A stretch of DNA of 64,000 nucleotides from assembly GCF_013149295.1 (NCBI RefSeq), contig NZ_JABGCB010000015.1:78825-142824 (forward strand), in the 5' to 3' direction. Both the position numbers and the translations under genes were made by a program. The DNA comes from Novosphingobium sp. SG751A. Its GTDB lineage: Bacteria > Pseudomonadota > Alphaproteobacteria > Sphingomonadales > Sphingomonadaceae. This document shows, in pieces, positions 6,770-15,271 of the stretch (position 1 is the first letter of the stretch; each line of letters opens with the position of its first letter). A model generated the notes under the pieces. That model had not been told where the DNA came from and ran no database searches. It was given only the letters and a program-made list of their open reading frames with translations.

Positions 6770-9736
6770 TCACGGCTTGCGCTGCGCCTTGGCGATCAGC
6801 TCCTCCACCGTGAAGGGGCGACCATTGGTGATCACCTGTTTCACCCGGAAAGTGGCGGCAATATCCTTGCGCGGATCGCCCTCGACCAGAATGATGTCGG
6901 CCAGCTTGCCCGGCTCGATCGTCCCCGCGTCCAGATTGAGCGCTTTGGCCGAATTGACCGTGGCGGTTTGCAGCGCCTCGAAAGGCGTAAAGCCGCCATC
7001 GACATAGGAGGAAATTTCCGCCTGAAGATTGGGGGCGATCATCGTGTCGGTGCCCGCCGCGATTCTCGTGCCCGCCGCCTTCATGGCCTTCAGCCCCTCC
7101 AACTGCCCCGCCTGCATGGACAGCAAGGCAGGCGGCAACGCCTCGCCCTCGCTCACCGTCTTGCGCGCCCATTCGGGATAGAGCGCAAGGCGCGGGTCCT
7201 TGCGGAATTCGGGATGCTTGGCCAGAAACGTGTTGATCGCCCCGAAATTGGTGGGCGTCAGCGTCCGGCCCGACCGGCCGAAGAGCTGGATCACATCCTC
7301 ATAGACCTTGCCCTGCGGCCCCTGCTTGGGCGAGAAACCGCGCCTGCTGGTCGCGCCCAGATGCTCGGTATTGTCCACGCCCGTATAGGCTGCGGGGAAG
7401 ATCTCATGGGTGGCCACCGGCACGCCCATGTCATGGGCCGCCTCAACCAGACGGCGCTGGCCGAAATCGGGCATGCGGACATAGGATTTGATAAGGTCAT
7501 ATTTGAGCGCCCGCGCGCGGACGATCTCGCGTTCCAGATGCGCCGGGCCGGAAACGGCCACGCCCATCCGGTAAAACACCCGCCGCCATTCCAGCAGCGG
7601 CCCGGTGGTGTAAATGCGCGGCCCGATCCGCACGCCCGCCTCGGATGCCTCGCGGTCCTCGATGCCGTCATAGGGCTGGTTGCCCGGATCGCGCACAGTA
7701 GTGATGCCATAGGACAGCCATGCCAGATGCAGGTTGGCCCCGAAATCCTTTTGCGCATGGGCATGATGGTCGATCAGGCCGGGAATGGCGGTCAGGGTGG
7801 GCGCCTCGATCACCTTGTCCGCCCCCGCATAATGGGCCGGGTCATGGTCCAGCACGGCTGCAATGCGGTTGCCCTCGATCACGATGTCCTTGTCGGCCTG
7901 CGTTGCGTCGCGTACCGCATCGACCATAGCGCCCGCATGGATCACGATCTTCGTCTTGGGAATGTCCAGCGTATAGGTGAAATCGAGCGGCACCTCGCGG
8001 ATCGCGCCGGTTTCCACGCTAACGATCTTCAGCTTGTCCGCCGCCTGAAACAGCACGGATTTGGCGTCACCGCTCCAAGTCGGATAATGCGATATTTCCG
8101 ACGTATAGGCGCGCGGGCTACCCAGCGCCGTGCCGTCGGGCGCGACCGGCCAGATTTTCAGCACGCCATCCTGAATGGCGGCCATCTTCTGTCCATCGGG
8201 CGACCAGACCGGGCCGCCACCGCCTCGCGAATCCAGCGAGGCCTTGTCCGCATCGCGCCAGAAGGGCGCGCCCTTTCCATCGGACGGCACCATCCAGATC
8301 TGGTTGTTGCCCTCGCGGAAACTGGTGGAATAGGGCTTGGACAGAGCCACTGCGACATAGCGTCCATCGGGCGACCACGTGGGCTTGCCCGGTTGCGGCA
8401 GGCTGGGTTGCAGGCGGGTCATCACCCCGCTTTCCACATCGACCACCTGCAATCCGGCCACGCCCCAGCGGCCATCGGTGTCGAGGAAAGCAATGCGCCG
8501 CCCATCGGGCGACCATGCAGCGCCCAACGGCTGGTTGGGGCTGCTCGTCACCTGCCGATCCTTGCCGGTGGAGAGGTCGCGCACCCAGATCTGAGGCAGG
8601 CCGCCGCCCTTGTCCGAAGTATAGGCAAGGCTGCGCCCATCGGGCGACCATGCAGCATCGGCCTCCAGCGCCTCGTCATGGGTCAATTGCTGCGGCTTGC
8701 CGCCCGCCGAGGAGACGGCATAGAGATCGCCCAGCGCAACAAAGGCGATGCTCTTGCCATCGGGCGAAAGCGCGGGATGCTGAATGCCCAGCACGCGACG
8801 CGGGGCGGTGCTGGTGAAATCACGTTTCGCGCGGGTGTAAACCGGCTTCACCACTTCCAGCCGCGCGGTAAAGGGGATGGTGGCCAGTTTCGCTCCGTTG
8901 CGGCGGCGGATCAGCCCATCGGAAATGTAATAGGCATCGCTCCCCACCCATGATGGGCGGAAGGGAAAGACATTCTCCTTGCCCGATACCTGCTTGCCGT
9001 CGATTTCCAGATGGCTGCCCGCGCCATCGGCCACGACATAAGCCAGTTCACCTTTGGCGCTGAGCGAGGGGCTGTCATAGCGGGTGCCGGTGGGGGCGTT
9101 GCGCAGGGCGGTCACTTCCCCGCCATGCGCGGAGACGGAATAGAGGCTGCCTGCGCCGGAAAAAACGATCGTGGCGCTGTCGGCGGACCATGACGGGGCG
9201 CGGTCCTCGCGCGGGCCTTTGGTCAATTGAGTCATCGCCCCGGTGGCGATGTCGATGGTCCAGATGTCATAGCCGCCGCCCCGCTCGCTGGCAAAGGCGA
9301 TGGTCTTGCCGTCAGGCGACCAGCTCGGTTCGCGGTCGTCAAATTCGCCATGGGTCAGTTGGCGGGCATCGCTGCCATCGGGCCGAGCGGTCCACAGGTC
9401 ATAATCGCCATCGCGATAGGCGTAATAGGCGATGCGCGACCCATCGGGCGACCATGTCGGCAGATGCGCATCGTTGAAATAATCGGTGATGCGTTTCGCC
9501 TCGCCGCCCTTGGCCGGGATGGTCCAGAGGCTGCCCTGAAGATCGAAGGCCAGCCATTGGCCATCGGGCGAGGCGGCCACGGCATAAGATGTGCCCGCAT
9601 GGACATCAAAGGCTTGCGGAGTCTCCCCCCCCGGCGGCGGCAGATTGGCAGGCGCGGCCATCGCGGGCGCCCCGAACAGCGCAAGAGCCAGCGCGACAGG
9701 CGAAGCCAGAAGGAGGGGCCGCTTGGCAAAACTCAT
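6770..9736 (-). CDS. TolB-like propeller/amidohydrolase fusion
   Basis: This 988-residue exported protein starts with a clear signal peptide (ALALALFGAPAMAAP). Roughly residues 50-600 are a series of TolB/PD40 WD40-like beta-propeller repeats, recognisable by repeated W(S/A)PDG(R/K) and FASERGG blocks. The C-terminal third is an amidohydrolase with a metal-binding motif GLIDHHAHAQKD (HxH within residues 657-660), a later VATHEIFP histidine, and AAGTDTMIAPN near the end with the catalytic aspartate. The family includes periplasmic metal hydrolases, possibly acting on cyclic amides or peptides; the substrate is unknown. ATG 9736 was chosen for the signal peptide. It lies downstream of a TonB receptor on the same strand, so receptor and hydrolase probably handle the same nutrient. 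Confidence 0.85.
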   Translation of the reverse strand: MSFAKRPLLLASPVALALALFGAPAMAAPANLPPPGGETPQAFDVHAGTSYAVAASPDGQWLAFDLQGSLWTIPAKGGEAKRITDYFNDAHLPTWSPDGSRIAYYAYRDGDYDLWTARPDGSDARQLTHGEFDDREPSWSPDGKTIAFASERGGGYDIWTIDIATGAMTQLTKGPREDRAPSWSADSATIVFSGAGSLYSVSAHGGEVTALRNAPTGTRYDSPSLSAKGELAYVVADGAGSHLEIDGKQVSGKENVFPFRPSWVGSDAYYISDGLIRRRNGAKLATIPFTARLEVVKPVYTRAKRDFTSTAPRRVLGIQHPALSPDGKSIAFVALGDLYAVSSAGGKPQQLTHDEALEADAAWSPDGRSLAYTSDKGGGLPQIWVRDLSTGKDRQVTSSPNQPLGAAWSPDGRRIAFLDTDGRWGVAGLQVVDVESGVMTRLQPSLPQPGKPTWSPDGRYVAVALSKPYSTSFREGNNQIWMVPSDGKGAPFWRDADKASLDSRGGGGPVWSPDGQKMAAIQDGVLKIWPVAPDGTALGSPRAYTSEISHYPTWSGDAKSVLFQAADKLKIVSVETGAIREVPLDFTYTLDIPKTKIVIHAGAMVDAVRDATQADKDIVIEGNRIAAVLDHDPAHYAGADKVIEAPTLTAIPGLIDHHAHAQKDFGANLHLAWLSYGITTVRDPGNQPYDGIEDREASEAGVRIGPRIYTTGPLLEWRRVFYRMGVAVSGPAHLEREIVRARALKYDLIKSYVRMPDFGQRRLVEAAHDMGVPVATHEIFPAAYTGVDNTEHLGATSRRGFSPKQGPQGKVYEDVIQLFGRSGRTLTPTNFGAINTFLAKHPEFRKDPRLALYPEWARKTVSEGEALPPALLSMQAGQLEGLKAMKAAGTRIAAGTDTMIAPNLQAEISSYVDGGFTPFEALQTATVNSAKALNLDAGTIEPGKLADIILVEGDPRKDIAATFRVKQVITNGRPFTVEELIAKAQRKP

Positions 9737-9758
9737 GGGATACTCCACGCAAGAAGAC

Positions 9759-9786
9759 GCGGGGCCGCCACCATGGACGGCCCCGC
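9759..9786 (-). promoter_or_regulatory. GC-rich hairpin between receptor and amidohydrolase genes
   Basis: GCGGGGCCG (9759-9767) and CGGCCCCGC (9778-9786) are exact inverted arms with a ten-base loop. It sits nine bases after the receptor stop and 23 bases before the amidohydrolase start. There is no U-run, so it may be a partial terminator or an mRNA-stabilising stem that sets the ratio of the two proteins. Confidence 0.5.
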
Positions 9787-9794
9787 AAACATCA

Positions 9795-12230
9795 TCAGAA
9801 ACCGAAGCTGAGACGGGCGTAATAGAAGCCGCCGCTGACCCCATAGGGCGAATAGGCGTTGTAGAGCGAGAAGCCGTTGCCCTGAAGCGAGGTGGGCAAG
9901 GTGTTTGGATAGATGTTGAACATATTGTTTGCGCCCACGCCAATCTTGATGCCGCTGGTCAGCTTATAGCTGGCGTCGATATCGAAGATCACCTTGGGGT
10001 CGATCCGCGCATCAGGCCCGGCCGCGCTGGCGTTCACCTGGGTCACGCTGCCATAGCGGGTGGCGCGCAGATTGATGGCGGCGGGGCCTTTTTCCCATGC
10101 GACATTGGCGATGAATTTGTTGCGGGGGGTGCCCACGGTAAAGTCGCCCTGACGGTCGCGCCCGATCAGCACGAGGCCCGCCGAGGACAGAACCGCCGGG
10201 ACCGAATCGACGCGGGTGAACACCGTTTCAGTGAAATTGGCCGAGAGGCTGAGATTGGCATTGCCCAGATCACCAAGGTCGGCGCGATAGGTGCCCACAA
10301 CATCGATGCCGCGCGTGCGCGTGTCGGTGGAATTGCCGAAATAGAAGCCGCCCGCCGAAGAAGTGATCCCCGCCGAGGCCAACACCTGTCGCACCACCGC
10401 GCCTTGCAGCGTGCTGGAGAGCAGGATGCGGTCCTTCAGCTTGATCTGATAGGCGTCCACCGTCAGGTTGAAGCGCGGGATGGCGTTGAACACAAAGCCC
10501 AGCGAATAGTTGGTGGACCGTTCAGGCTTGAGCGGTTTGGCCCCCAGCGCGATGCCCGCGGGCGAATCCACCGGCAGCGCTGAAACGGGCAGCAGAACGC
10601 CGCTGACATTGATCGTGCTGGCCGAAGAATAGTGTTGCTGTTGCAGCGTGGGGGCGCGAAAACCCGTGCTGACCGTGCCGCGCAGGGCAAAGCCCTTGGT
10701 CGGTTCGATGCGGGCCGAAACCTTGCCCGTGTCGGTTTTGCCAAAGTCGGAATAATCCTCATGGCGACCGGCCAACGCGACTTCGACACCGGGCAGGATC
10801 TTTTGCTCAAGGTTGACATAGGCGCTCCACGCCCTGCGCTTCCAGCTGCCCGCCATGCTGGGGGCAAAGCCGGTCACGCCCTGCGAGCCGCTGGTGCGCA
10901 GCACGCCCGCATTGGCCCCCGTGGTCGATTTATAGCCGCCATCAATATAGGAGGCCGCCTCGCCCGCCTCGATGCCATAGGTGCTTTGCCGATATTCCGC
11001 GCCGATCGCCACCGAGAGCGGCTGATATAGGCCCAGATTGACGTCTTTTTGCAGGTCGAGGTTGTTGGTCCATTCGGTGCTCTTGGTGCGCCCGATATAG
11101 AAGGTGGTCGGACTGTTCGGCCCCATCGAGGCGTTGAGCGCAGTGCTTTCCACCAGCGAAACGAGGCTGACGCCATAGGAGGAGGAGAAGTCGAAATTGA
11201 TCGCGGCGCCCTTCTGGCTCTTGATGCCCGCGGTCACCTGATAGTCATGGTCGCTGATATGCAGATGGGGCGAATAGCCGTTGGGGTAAATCTCGGGGAT
11301 GTTGTTCGAGGCATCGGGGAAGCGATAGGTCAGCCATGCATCATTGTTGCGGTGGCTGAAGGTGCCGAAGCTGTAGAATTTGACCACGCCGACCGGAATG
11401 TTGAGGTCATAGCCAAGATTGAAGCCTTCACTGGCCGGTTGGCCCGCCTTGTTGACATTGCGGTCGACGGTCGCCTCGCGCGGGTCGAGCGCGCCGGTGG
11501 TGGCGCTGTAAAGCTGGCCCACGCGGGCGTAGAATTGGCCCGGATTGAGCGCCGAGCGGATCGTGCGCGCCTGAAGCCAGCTTTCCGCCGACAGGTGCAG
11601 GCTCGCCTCGCCCAACTTGAAGCCCTTATCCACCGAGATGCGGCCCGTCTCGCCGCCGCCATCCTTGGTCATGCCGCCCAGCATCGTGGCCGTGCCGGAG
11701 GTGTCCTCTTTCAGGATGACATTGACCACGCCCGCAATCGCGTCCGAGCCATATTGCGCCGAGGCGCCGTCGCGCAACACTTCGACCCGCGCGATGGAGT
11801 TCGAAGGGATCAGGTCAAGGTCGGCGGGCGATTGGCCGTTTTGGGTGGTGCCGTTGATGAACATCGTGGCGGTGTTGTGACGGCGCTTGCCATTGACCAG
11901 GATCAGCACATGATCGCCCGCAAGTCCGCGCAGCGACAGGGTTTTGACCGCGAAACTGGCGCCCGCGCCGCTGTTCGACACGTTGATCGAGGGGACCAGC
12001 GTGCCCAGCAGGTCGCGCACCGATTGCTTGCCGCTGGCCTGAAGATCCTTGGTGGACAGCACGTCGATGGGCGCCAAGCTTTCGGTGGCGCTTCGGGCCA
12101 CCTGTCGCGTCCCGGTGACGATGATCGTGCCTGCATCCGGTTCTCCGTCGGCGGCCAGTGCCGGACTGGCCAGCGCGGCCAGCGCGCAGGAAGCGGTAAG
12201 GGCAAGTTTGCGCCCGTGGCGGATGTTCAT
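9795..12230 (-). CDS. TonB-dependent outer-membrane receptor
   Basis: This 811-residue protein has a signal peptide ending in SPALAADG, a TonB-box-like stretch GTIIVTGTR just after it, and a plug domain (about residues 45-165). Plug blocks include SINVSNSGAGASFAVKTLSL, RGLAGDHVLILVNGKRRHN and RVEVLRDGASAQYGSDAIAG. A 22-strand barrel follows and ends in the expected aromatic residue (ARLSFGF). Such receptors bind a nutrient outside the cell and import it with energy from TonB-ExbBD. The gene is followed on the same strand by the amidohydrolase, which suggests a peptide or amide substrate rather than iron. The closest general class is the sphingomonad nutrient receptors; the ligand is not determinable from sequence. 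Confidence 0.9.
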   Translation of the reverse strand: MNIRHGRKLALTASCALAALASPALAADGEPDAGTIIVTGTRQVARSATESLAPIDVLSTKDLQASGKQSVRDLLGTLVPSINVSNSGAGASFAVKTLSLRGLAGDHVLILVNGKRRHNTATMFINGTTQNGQSPADLDLIPSNSIARVEVLRDGASAQYGSDAIAGVVNVILKEDTSGTATMLGGMTKDGGGETGRISVDKGFKLGEASLHLSAESWLQARTIRSALNPGQFYARVGQLYSATTGALDPREATVDRNVNKAGQPASEGFNLGYDLNIPVGVVKFYSFGTFSHRNNDAWLTYRFPDASNNIPEIYPNGYSPHLHISDHDYQVTAGIKSQKGAAINFDFSSSYGVSLVSLVESTALNASMGPNSPTTFYIGRTKSTEWTNNLDLQKDVNLGLYQPLSVAIGAEYRQSTYGIEAGEAASYIDGGYKSTTGANAGVLRTSGSQGVTGFAPSMAGSWKRRAWSAYVNLEQKILPGVEVALAGRHEDYSDFGKTDTGKVSARIEPTKGFALRGTVSTGFRAPTLQQQHYSSASTINVSGVLLPVSALPVDSPAGIALGAKPLKPERSTNYSLGFVFNAIPRFNLTVDAYQIKLKDRILLSSTLQGAVVRQVLASAGITSSAGGFYFGNSTDTRTRGIDVVGTYRADLGDLGNANLSLSANFTETVFTRVDSVPAVLSSAGLVLIGRDRQGDFTVGTPRNKFIANVAWEKGPAAINLRATRYGSVTQVNASAAGPDARIDPKVIFDIDASYKLTSGIKIGVGANNMFNIYPNTLPTSLQGNGFSLYNAYSPYGVSGGFYYARLSFGF

Positions 12231-12536
12231 GATTGTGTCCCCTGTTGCCGCGGGCAGGTGCGGCGCTATTCACTGTCGGATGAGAACCGAATGTTCTGGC
12301 GGGCGAAGTAAACGCGCAGACGCGAACGCCTCTAATGCGTAATCGACGCGGTTTTATTGGAAGTATTCATACCGGTGGCGCAAAAGGCCCGATGTTACGA
12401 TAGGGCGCCTGGCGGCGGATCGCGGCCACTTGATGCATGCTCCATATTTCCCCCTGTCTGGTTGGCTTTGCCTGCCTTGCGGGGGCATCCTCCCTGCGGT
12501 GCAAAGGGGCTGAGCGGCTCGACAACTGCCCAATCC

Positions 12537-12564
12537 TTCACACTTGTCCAAAAAGTTTCACACT
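12537..12564. repeat. Direct repeat TTCACACT, two copies
   Basis: Two identical octamers begin 20 bases apart, about two helical turns, so they lie on the same face of the helix. They may bind a dimeric protein such as ParA or ParB; no other evidence. Confidence 0.35.
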
Positions 12565-12852
12565 GGCCGCAGGGTGTCAAACAAGGGGGCAGCGCAGATT
12601 GACGTATTGCCTGAAACCCGGTCGTGCCGGGCGATTGCGCAGGGATCGGGCGCGTTTACGAAAGCTGCGCCGGCATGAGGCATGGGGGAAAGCCGCGACG
12701 CAATTCGCGCGCGAGAGCGGCTTGATTGATGCAATCGAGCATTTATCCCGGCTCGGTGCCCCGGTTGCAAATCGGCGGGAGGCAAAGGGCACGGTTTGCA
12801 TATAGGCCCGCCCTATCGGGCAGGTTATGAACTCACCACGATTGATCCATCA

Positions 12853-12888
12853 GGTTTGACTTTGGTGCAAAAATATGCACATCAAACC
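12853..12888. promoter_or_regulatory. Palindrome upstream of parA
   Basis: Nested inverted repeats: GGTTTGA (12853-12859) with TCAAACC (12882-12888) outside, and GTGCA (12865-12869) with TGCAC (12876-12880) inside. The position, 47 bases before the parA start, fits an operator for autorepression by ParA, which carries its own DNA-binding N-terminus here, or a ParB site. Confidence 0.55.
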
Positions 12889-12934
12889 CAAACCGGCTCT
12901 TGGGGGAGCCGAATCTCTGAGAGGTCGATGGGCG

Positions 12935-14149
12935 ATGTCCTATACTGTAAATACGCTTCGCTCACTCACCCGTTCTTGCGAACAGATGCGCGACCGCGTC
13001 AAGTCGGTCGTGTTCAAGCCCGAAGACCGGAAGGTTCTCGACCTGACCTTTGGGCCGGGCGTTGCCGCCGAACTGGTGGGCCGCACGCCCGAAGCGCTGG
13101 CCAAGGCCGAGAAGGAAGGCCGCCTGCCCGCCCCCAAGCAGTTGAACAACGGCCGCCGGTTCTACACGCTGGAAGATCTGACCCAGATCCGCGAGGCGCT
13201 GGGCATCAAGGTGGGCAAGGCGCCGCATGAGGATGCGGTCATCATCGCGGTCCAGAATTTCAAGGGCGGCGTGGGCAAAAGCACGATCACCAAGCATTTC
13301 GCCGATTTTCTGGCGCTGCGCGGCTATAGCGTGCTGGTCATCGACTGCGACCCGCAAGCGTCGACGACGACCATGTTCGACATTCAGCCCGAAACACTGA
13401 TCGACAAGGAAGAAACGCTGGGCAACTATCTCTCGCCCCGTTCGGTCTTTGACGACTTCCCTGCCGCGATCCACGACACCGCATGGCCCACAATCAAGAT
13501 CGTGCCCTCCAGCCTTGGCCTTCAGGATGCCGAATGGGATCTGACCTCGACCCTGCGCGAGGGCGGGCAGGCGGTGCGCGAGGGGCTGCAACGGCTGCGC
13601 ATTGGTATATCAAGCGTTGTCAAAGACTTCGATGTCATTTTGCTCGATCCGCCGCCGGCGATGGGCTTTCTGGGCCTGAATGTGATGGCGGCTGCCACGG
13701 GGATGCTGGTGCCTGTCCCCGCGCGCCAGCTCGACTATCTCTCGACGATCCATTTCATGGACACGATTGCCGACAATATCGAAGTGCTGGAAGCCAATGG
13801 CACGCCGGTCGATTATGGTTTCATCCGCATCGTCTGCTCGGCCTATACGCCCAGCAAGCCGGGCGAAAACGACATGTGGAAGATGATGCAGGCCACTTAC
13901 GCCAATTTCATGCTCAGTCAGCCGGTGCTGGCTTCTGAGGAAATCAAGAACGCCACGCAGGCCTTCCGCTCGGTCTATGAGAGCAAGCCCTCGGCCTCGC
14001 ATGGCACCTATCAGCGCTGCCGCGAGAATCTGGACGCGGTGTTTGGCGAGGTGCTGCAACAGGTGCGCGAGCAATGGCCCTCCAAGAGCATTTCGGGCAT
14101 GCCGGTTGAAGCCAACGCCAATGCAGGTAGCGGGAGTGTGCTGGCATGA
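12935..14149 (+). CDS. parA: Plasmid partition ATPase ParA (type Ia)
   Basis: This 404-residue protein has an N-terminal DNA-binding extension (about residues 1-95, including GVAAELVGRTPEALAKAEKE and FYTLEDLTQIREALG). The ParA ATPase domain follows, with the deviant Walker A motif KGGVGKST at residues 110-117, DCDPQAS near 138 and the Walker B-like VILLDPPPAMG. ParA binds the nucleoid and, with ParB bound at a centromere, distributes plasmid copies to daughter cells. The long N-terminus means it probably also represses its own operon, and a palindrome stands upstream. ATG 12935 was chosen over one at 12875 because GAGAGG precedes it and the upstream one overlaps the palindrome. It overlaps parB by four bases. 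Confidence 0.93.
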   Translation: MSYTVNTLRSLTRSCEQMRDRVKSVVFKPEDRKVLDLTFGPGVAAELVGRTPEALAKAEKEGRLPAPKQLNNGRRFYTLEDLTQIREALGIKVGKAPHEDAVIIAVQNFKGGVGKSTITKHFADFLALRGYSVLVIDCDPQASTTTMFDIQPETLIDKEETLGNYLSPRSVFDDFPAAIHDTAWPTIKIVPSSLGLQDAEWDLTSTLREGGQAVREGLQRLRIGISSVVKDFDVILLDPPPAMGFLGLNVMAAATGMLVPVPARQLDYLSTIHFMDTIADNIEVLEANGTPVDYGFIRIVCSAYTPSKPGENDMWKMMQATYANFMLSQPVLASEEIKNATQAFRSVYESKPSASHGTYQRCRENLDAVFGEVLQQVREQWPSKSISGMPVEANANAGSGSVLA

Positions 14150-15153
14150 GCCGCCGTTCGCTGATCGGCGAGGCTTTGGCCTCGGCCCCTGCCCCAGCAC
14201 AGCCGGCGGCGGCGGAGGCCAAGGCCGCCCCTCGCGCGACCTTTACCAGCAAGCGGTTGGAGGCTTTTGGCGAGGCGGCGCGGATGCTCAAGCGGCCGAC
14301 CATCCGGCTCAAGCCTGCGGAATGTTCGATCTGGGCGGGCAATGCGCGCGACTATGCGCTGCTGACCGAGGACCGGGTGCGCAGCCTGATCGATTCCATC
14401 CATGCCGAAAACGGCAATCGCATCCCGGTCGTGGTGCGCCGCACTCCGAATGGCGAACTGCCCTATGAACTGGTGATCGGCACGCGGCGGCATTGGGCGA
14501 TTTCCTGGCTCAACGCCAACCATTATCCCGACATCGAACTGGTCGCGATCATCGACGATCTCGACGATGAGGCTGCGTTCCGTCTGGCCGATGTCGAGAA
14601 CCGCGAGCGCGAGGATATTTCCGACCTCGAACGCGGGCAGAATTACAAGCACGCGGTCGATGCCTATTATGACGGTGTGCAGAGCCGGATGGCCGACCGG
14701 GTCAAGCTGTCGAAATCGATGCTGGCGCGCTATATCGGCCTGACCGAGATCCCGCAGACCATCATCAGCGCGTTCAATTCGCCTATGGATTTGCAGGTGC
14801 GCCATGGCGATAAGCTCTTGCCGCTGATCCGCCAACCGGCATTGCGCGGCAAAATGGAGGAAGCGGCCCGCACCATCGCCGCGGAACAGAGCTTTCGCCA
14901 GTCGGGCGACGAGCCGCCGATTGGCGGGGCCGATGTGGTGGCGCGGCTGATCAAGGCGGCCACGCTGCGTCCGGGACGCAACCAGAAGGCGGTGATCGAG
15001 GCCCAGGGTTTGACTATCGGCCAAGTTGACCGCGACCGCGCGCGCGAATGGAGCATCACGCTCAACCCCAGCGACCTGTCGGTGGACGAGATGCTGGAGG
15101 CTTTGCGGCCCTTGCTGGAAAATGCCAAGATCCTGAAGAAATCAATGCGATGA
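14146..15153 (+). CDS. parB: Partition protein ParB
   Basis: This 335-residue protein carries the ParB/RepB N-terminal nuclease-like domain: the box with IRLKPAECSIWAGNARDY, then IHAENGNRIPVVVRRTPNG and the ELVIGTRRHWAISWL arginine patch at about residues 105-120. A helix-turn-helix region follows (VKLSKSMLARYIGLTEIP). ParB loads on centromere sites and recruits ParA. The start codon overlaps the parA stop (ATGA), so the two are translationally coupled, and the replication gene follows on the same strand. The first 40 residues are rich in alanine and proline and would carry the ParA-interacting segment. No obvious centromere repeat was recognised; the TTCACACT pair and the parA palindrome are candidates. 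Confidence 0.9.
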   Translation: MSRRSLIGEALASAPAPAQPAAAEAKAAPRATFTSKRLEAFGEAARMLKRPTIRLKPAECSIWAGNARDYALLTEDRVRSLIDSIHAENGNRIPVVVRRTPNGELPYELVIGTRRHWAISWLNANHYPDIELVAIIDDLDDEAAFRLADVENREREDISDLERGQNYKHAVDAYYDGVQSRMADRVKLSKSMLARYIGLTEIPQTIISAFNSPMDLQVRHGDKLLPLIRQPALRGKMEEAARTIAAEQSFRQSGDEPPIGGADVVARLIKAATLRPGRNQKAVIEAQGLTIGQVDRDRAREWSITLNPSDLSVDEMLEALRPLLENAKILKKSMR

Positions 15154-15194
15154 CCCCTACCCTATGCGCCTGTTTTCCCACTCTGAAAATTGAA

Positions 15195-15244
15195 GAAAAA
15201 CGCATGTTTTTCAAATTATTGGCGCGCATTTCCCACGCGTGGGA
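15195..15244 (+). promoter_or_regulatory. Two inverted repeats upstream of repA
   Basis: GAAAAAC (15195-15201) and GTTTTTC (15206-15212) form a hairpin with a four-base loop, and TCCCACGCGTGGGA (15231-15244) is a perfect 14-base palindrome. They occupy the gap between parB and repA and precede the repA start by 28 bases. They probably regulate initiator synthesis, as an operator or by control of readthrough from parB. Confidence 0.5.
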
Positions 15245-15271
15245 CGGATGGCTTTCGCAAAGGGTTTCGGC

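Larger units (their letters stand above)
12231..12934. other. Non-coding region upstream of the replication block
   Basis: About 700 bases without a convincing gene; short open frames here show no family resemblance. The stretch holds two exact TTCACACT repeats 20 bases apart (12537-12544 and 12557-12564), a GCCCG/CGGGC hairpin near 12806-12821 and a palindrome just before parA. It probably contains the parA promoter and perhaps the centromere-like site bound by ParB. Confidence 0.5.

Noticed and set aside
6968..8953. 661-codon plus-strand open frame antisense to the amidohydrolase
   Set aside because: The opposite strand encodes clear propeller and amidohydrolase motifs; this frame has repeated low-information segments mirroring the propeller repeats.
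8200..9560. Regularly spaced near-identical short sequences resembling a repeat array
   Set aside because: They are codons for the recurring W-S-P-D-G propeller motif within the amidohydrolase gene, not a CRISPR or DNA repeat array.
12357..12805. Several short open frames upstream of parA
   Set aside because: No ribosome sites, no recognisable sequence and mutually overlapping; the region looks regulatory.
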